Below, piece by piece: positions 63,660 to 64,000 of a DNA stretch of 64,000 nt. Source of the stretch: Clostridium manihotivorum (GTDB lineage: Bacteria; Bacillota; Clostridia; Clostridiales; Clostridiaceae). The notes below the pieces were generated by a model. The model did no database searches. It saw nothing but the letters and a program-made list of their open reading frames with translations, and was not told the origin of the DNA. The stretch covers positions 868,001-932,000 of the forward strand of contig NZ_CP025746.1 of NCBI RefSeq assembly GCF_004015185.1. The letters run 5' to 3'. Numbering within the stretch: position 1 is the stretch's first letter; each line of letters begins with the position of its first letter. Position numbers and translations under genes: made by a program.

Positions 63660-63754
63660 ATTGTACCTCTTAATTTCGAAGTTATTTCTTAAAGTTCCTA
63701 TGGGGGTCAAAGGAAAAGTTAAAGATTTAAATTCAACAATGTAAGAGGTACGAT
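63660..63754 (+). ncRNA. Structured leader-like element before a sigma-factor gene
   Basis: A 13-bp closing stem ATTGTACCTCTTA / TAAGAGGTACGAT (63660-63672, 63742-63754; one U-G) encloses about 69 nt with an inner CTTAAAGTTCCT / AGGAAAAGTTAAAG-type pairing. It lies 165 bp before the sigma-factor start. No riboswitch class recognised. Confidence 0.4.
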
Positions 63755-63919
63755 TATATATTTCTTAAGAATAGTTTACTACTTTTTTTATAAATGTCAA
63801 TTAGTTGAAATAAATGAAACTTATAGAAGATTACGCGGTTAACATGAAAAATAAAAAAATAATGAACTTATTTTTATCTCAATTGTCTTATTAGTATAGG
63901 GGTTAGGGGGGAAGTAGAT

Positions 63920-64000
63920 TTGGATGAGTTAGAACTTATCAAAAGGGCTAAGGCTGGCGATGACAGCGCCTTAAACTTTTTATTTCAGCAAAATTATAAG
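63920..64000 (+). CDS. RNA polymerase sigma-factor start (cut by window edge)
   Basis: Only 27 codons are visible, starting TTG GAT GAG, reading DELELIKRAKAGDDSALNFLF. This is the typical beginning of sigma-70 region 2 proteins. The ribosome site is GGGGGGAAG. The rest lies beyond the window. Confidence 0.65.
   Translation, partial: MDELELIKRAKAGDDSALNFLFQQNYK

Overview
The window looks like a chromosomal segment of a spore-forming, butyrate-producing, low-GC Clostridium (sensu stricto type). The clues are AT-rich intergenic DNA, AGGAGG-type ribosome sites, a ptb-buk pair, diadenylate cyclase CdaA/CdaR, sporulation-type genes (collagen-like surface protein, SleB-like hydrolase), and a pyridine-nucleotide-independent type of thioredoxin reductase. 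No rRNA, tRNA or CRISPR array was seen.

Layout. 1-4300: start of aspA (minus strand, cut by the window edge), then a glycosyltransferase and a BclA-like collagen-repeat protein, both minus strand and both preceded by sigma-K-like promoters. 4830-7500: a two-gene riboflavin-like operon in which the deaminase half of RibD and the DHBP-synthase half of RibBA have lost their catalytic residues, while the reductase and GTP cyclohydrolase II halves look intact. 7850-12260: a polytopic membrane protein fused to a DUF2334-like domain, followed by a BcsB-like membrane-anchored protein. 12460-18000: small zinc-ribbon protein, a double-kinase hybrid sensor, and DbpA-type helicase. 18090-22350: an HPr-domain sigma-54 activator divergent from ptsI, which has a perfect -24/-12 promoter and upstream palindromes. 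22570-31800: transporter, ECF sigma/anti-sigma pair, TPR protein, isoaspartyl dipeptidase, thioredoxin system, SleB-like hydrolase. 32000-40800: cdaA-cdaR, an FAD dehydrogenase plus a small siroheme-type reductase, ptb-buk with a Rex-like site, and an AIM24 protein. 40930-43660: a MIF/tautomerase-like gene split by two tandem, nearly identical IS630-type elements. 43740-50800: amino-acid ABC transporter, YerC, a YhbD-like regulator with two bactofilins, and a DUF2089/SHOCT/MFS cluster. 51100-64000: glmM, TPR/DUF5050 protein, msrB, YjbQ, nitroreductase, GH1 glucosidase, a large siroheme reductase, a metallopeptidase-like protein, an MGT-type glycosyltransferase and the start of another sigma factor.

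Several short interspersed elements recur between genes. R1 is about 92 bp with TTTTTACTGT...ACAGTAAAAA ends. R2 is about 80 bp and often ends in a terminator-like hairpin. R3 is a structured RNA-like element with the core TAGCATCTCCTTC. R4 is a long imperfect palindrome with TATAGGGAACC ends. R1 always lies 3' of plus-strand genes in the same orientation. The strongest candidates for something undescribed are the half-dead RibD/RibBA pair, the HPr-activator/ptsI regulatory circuit, and the R1-R3 families.
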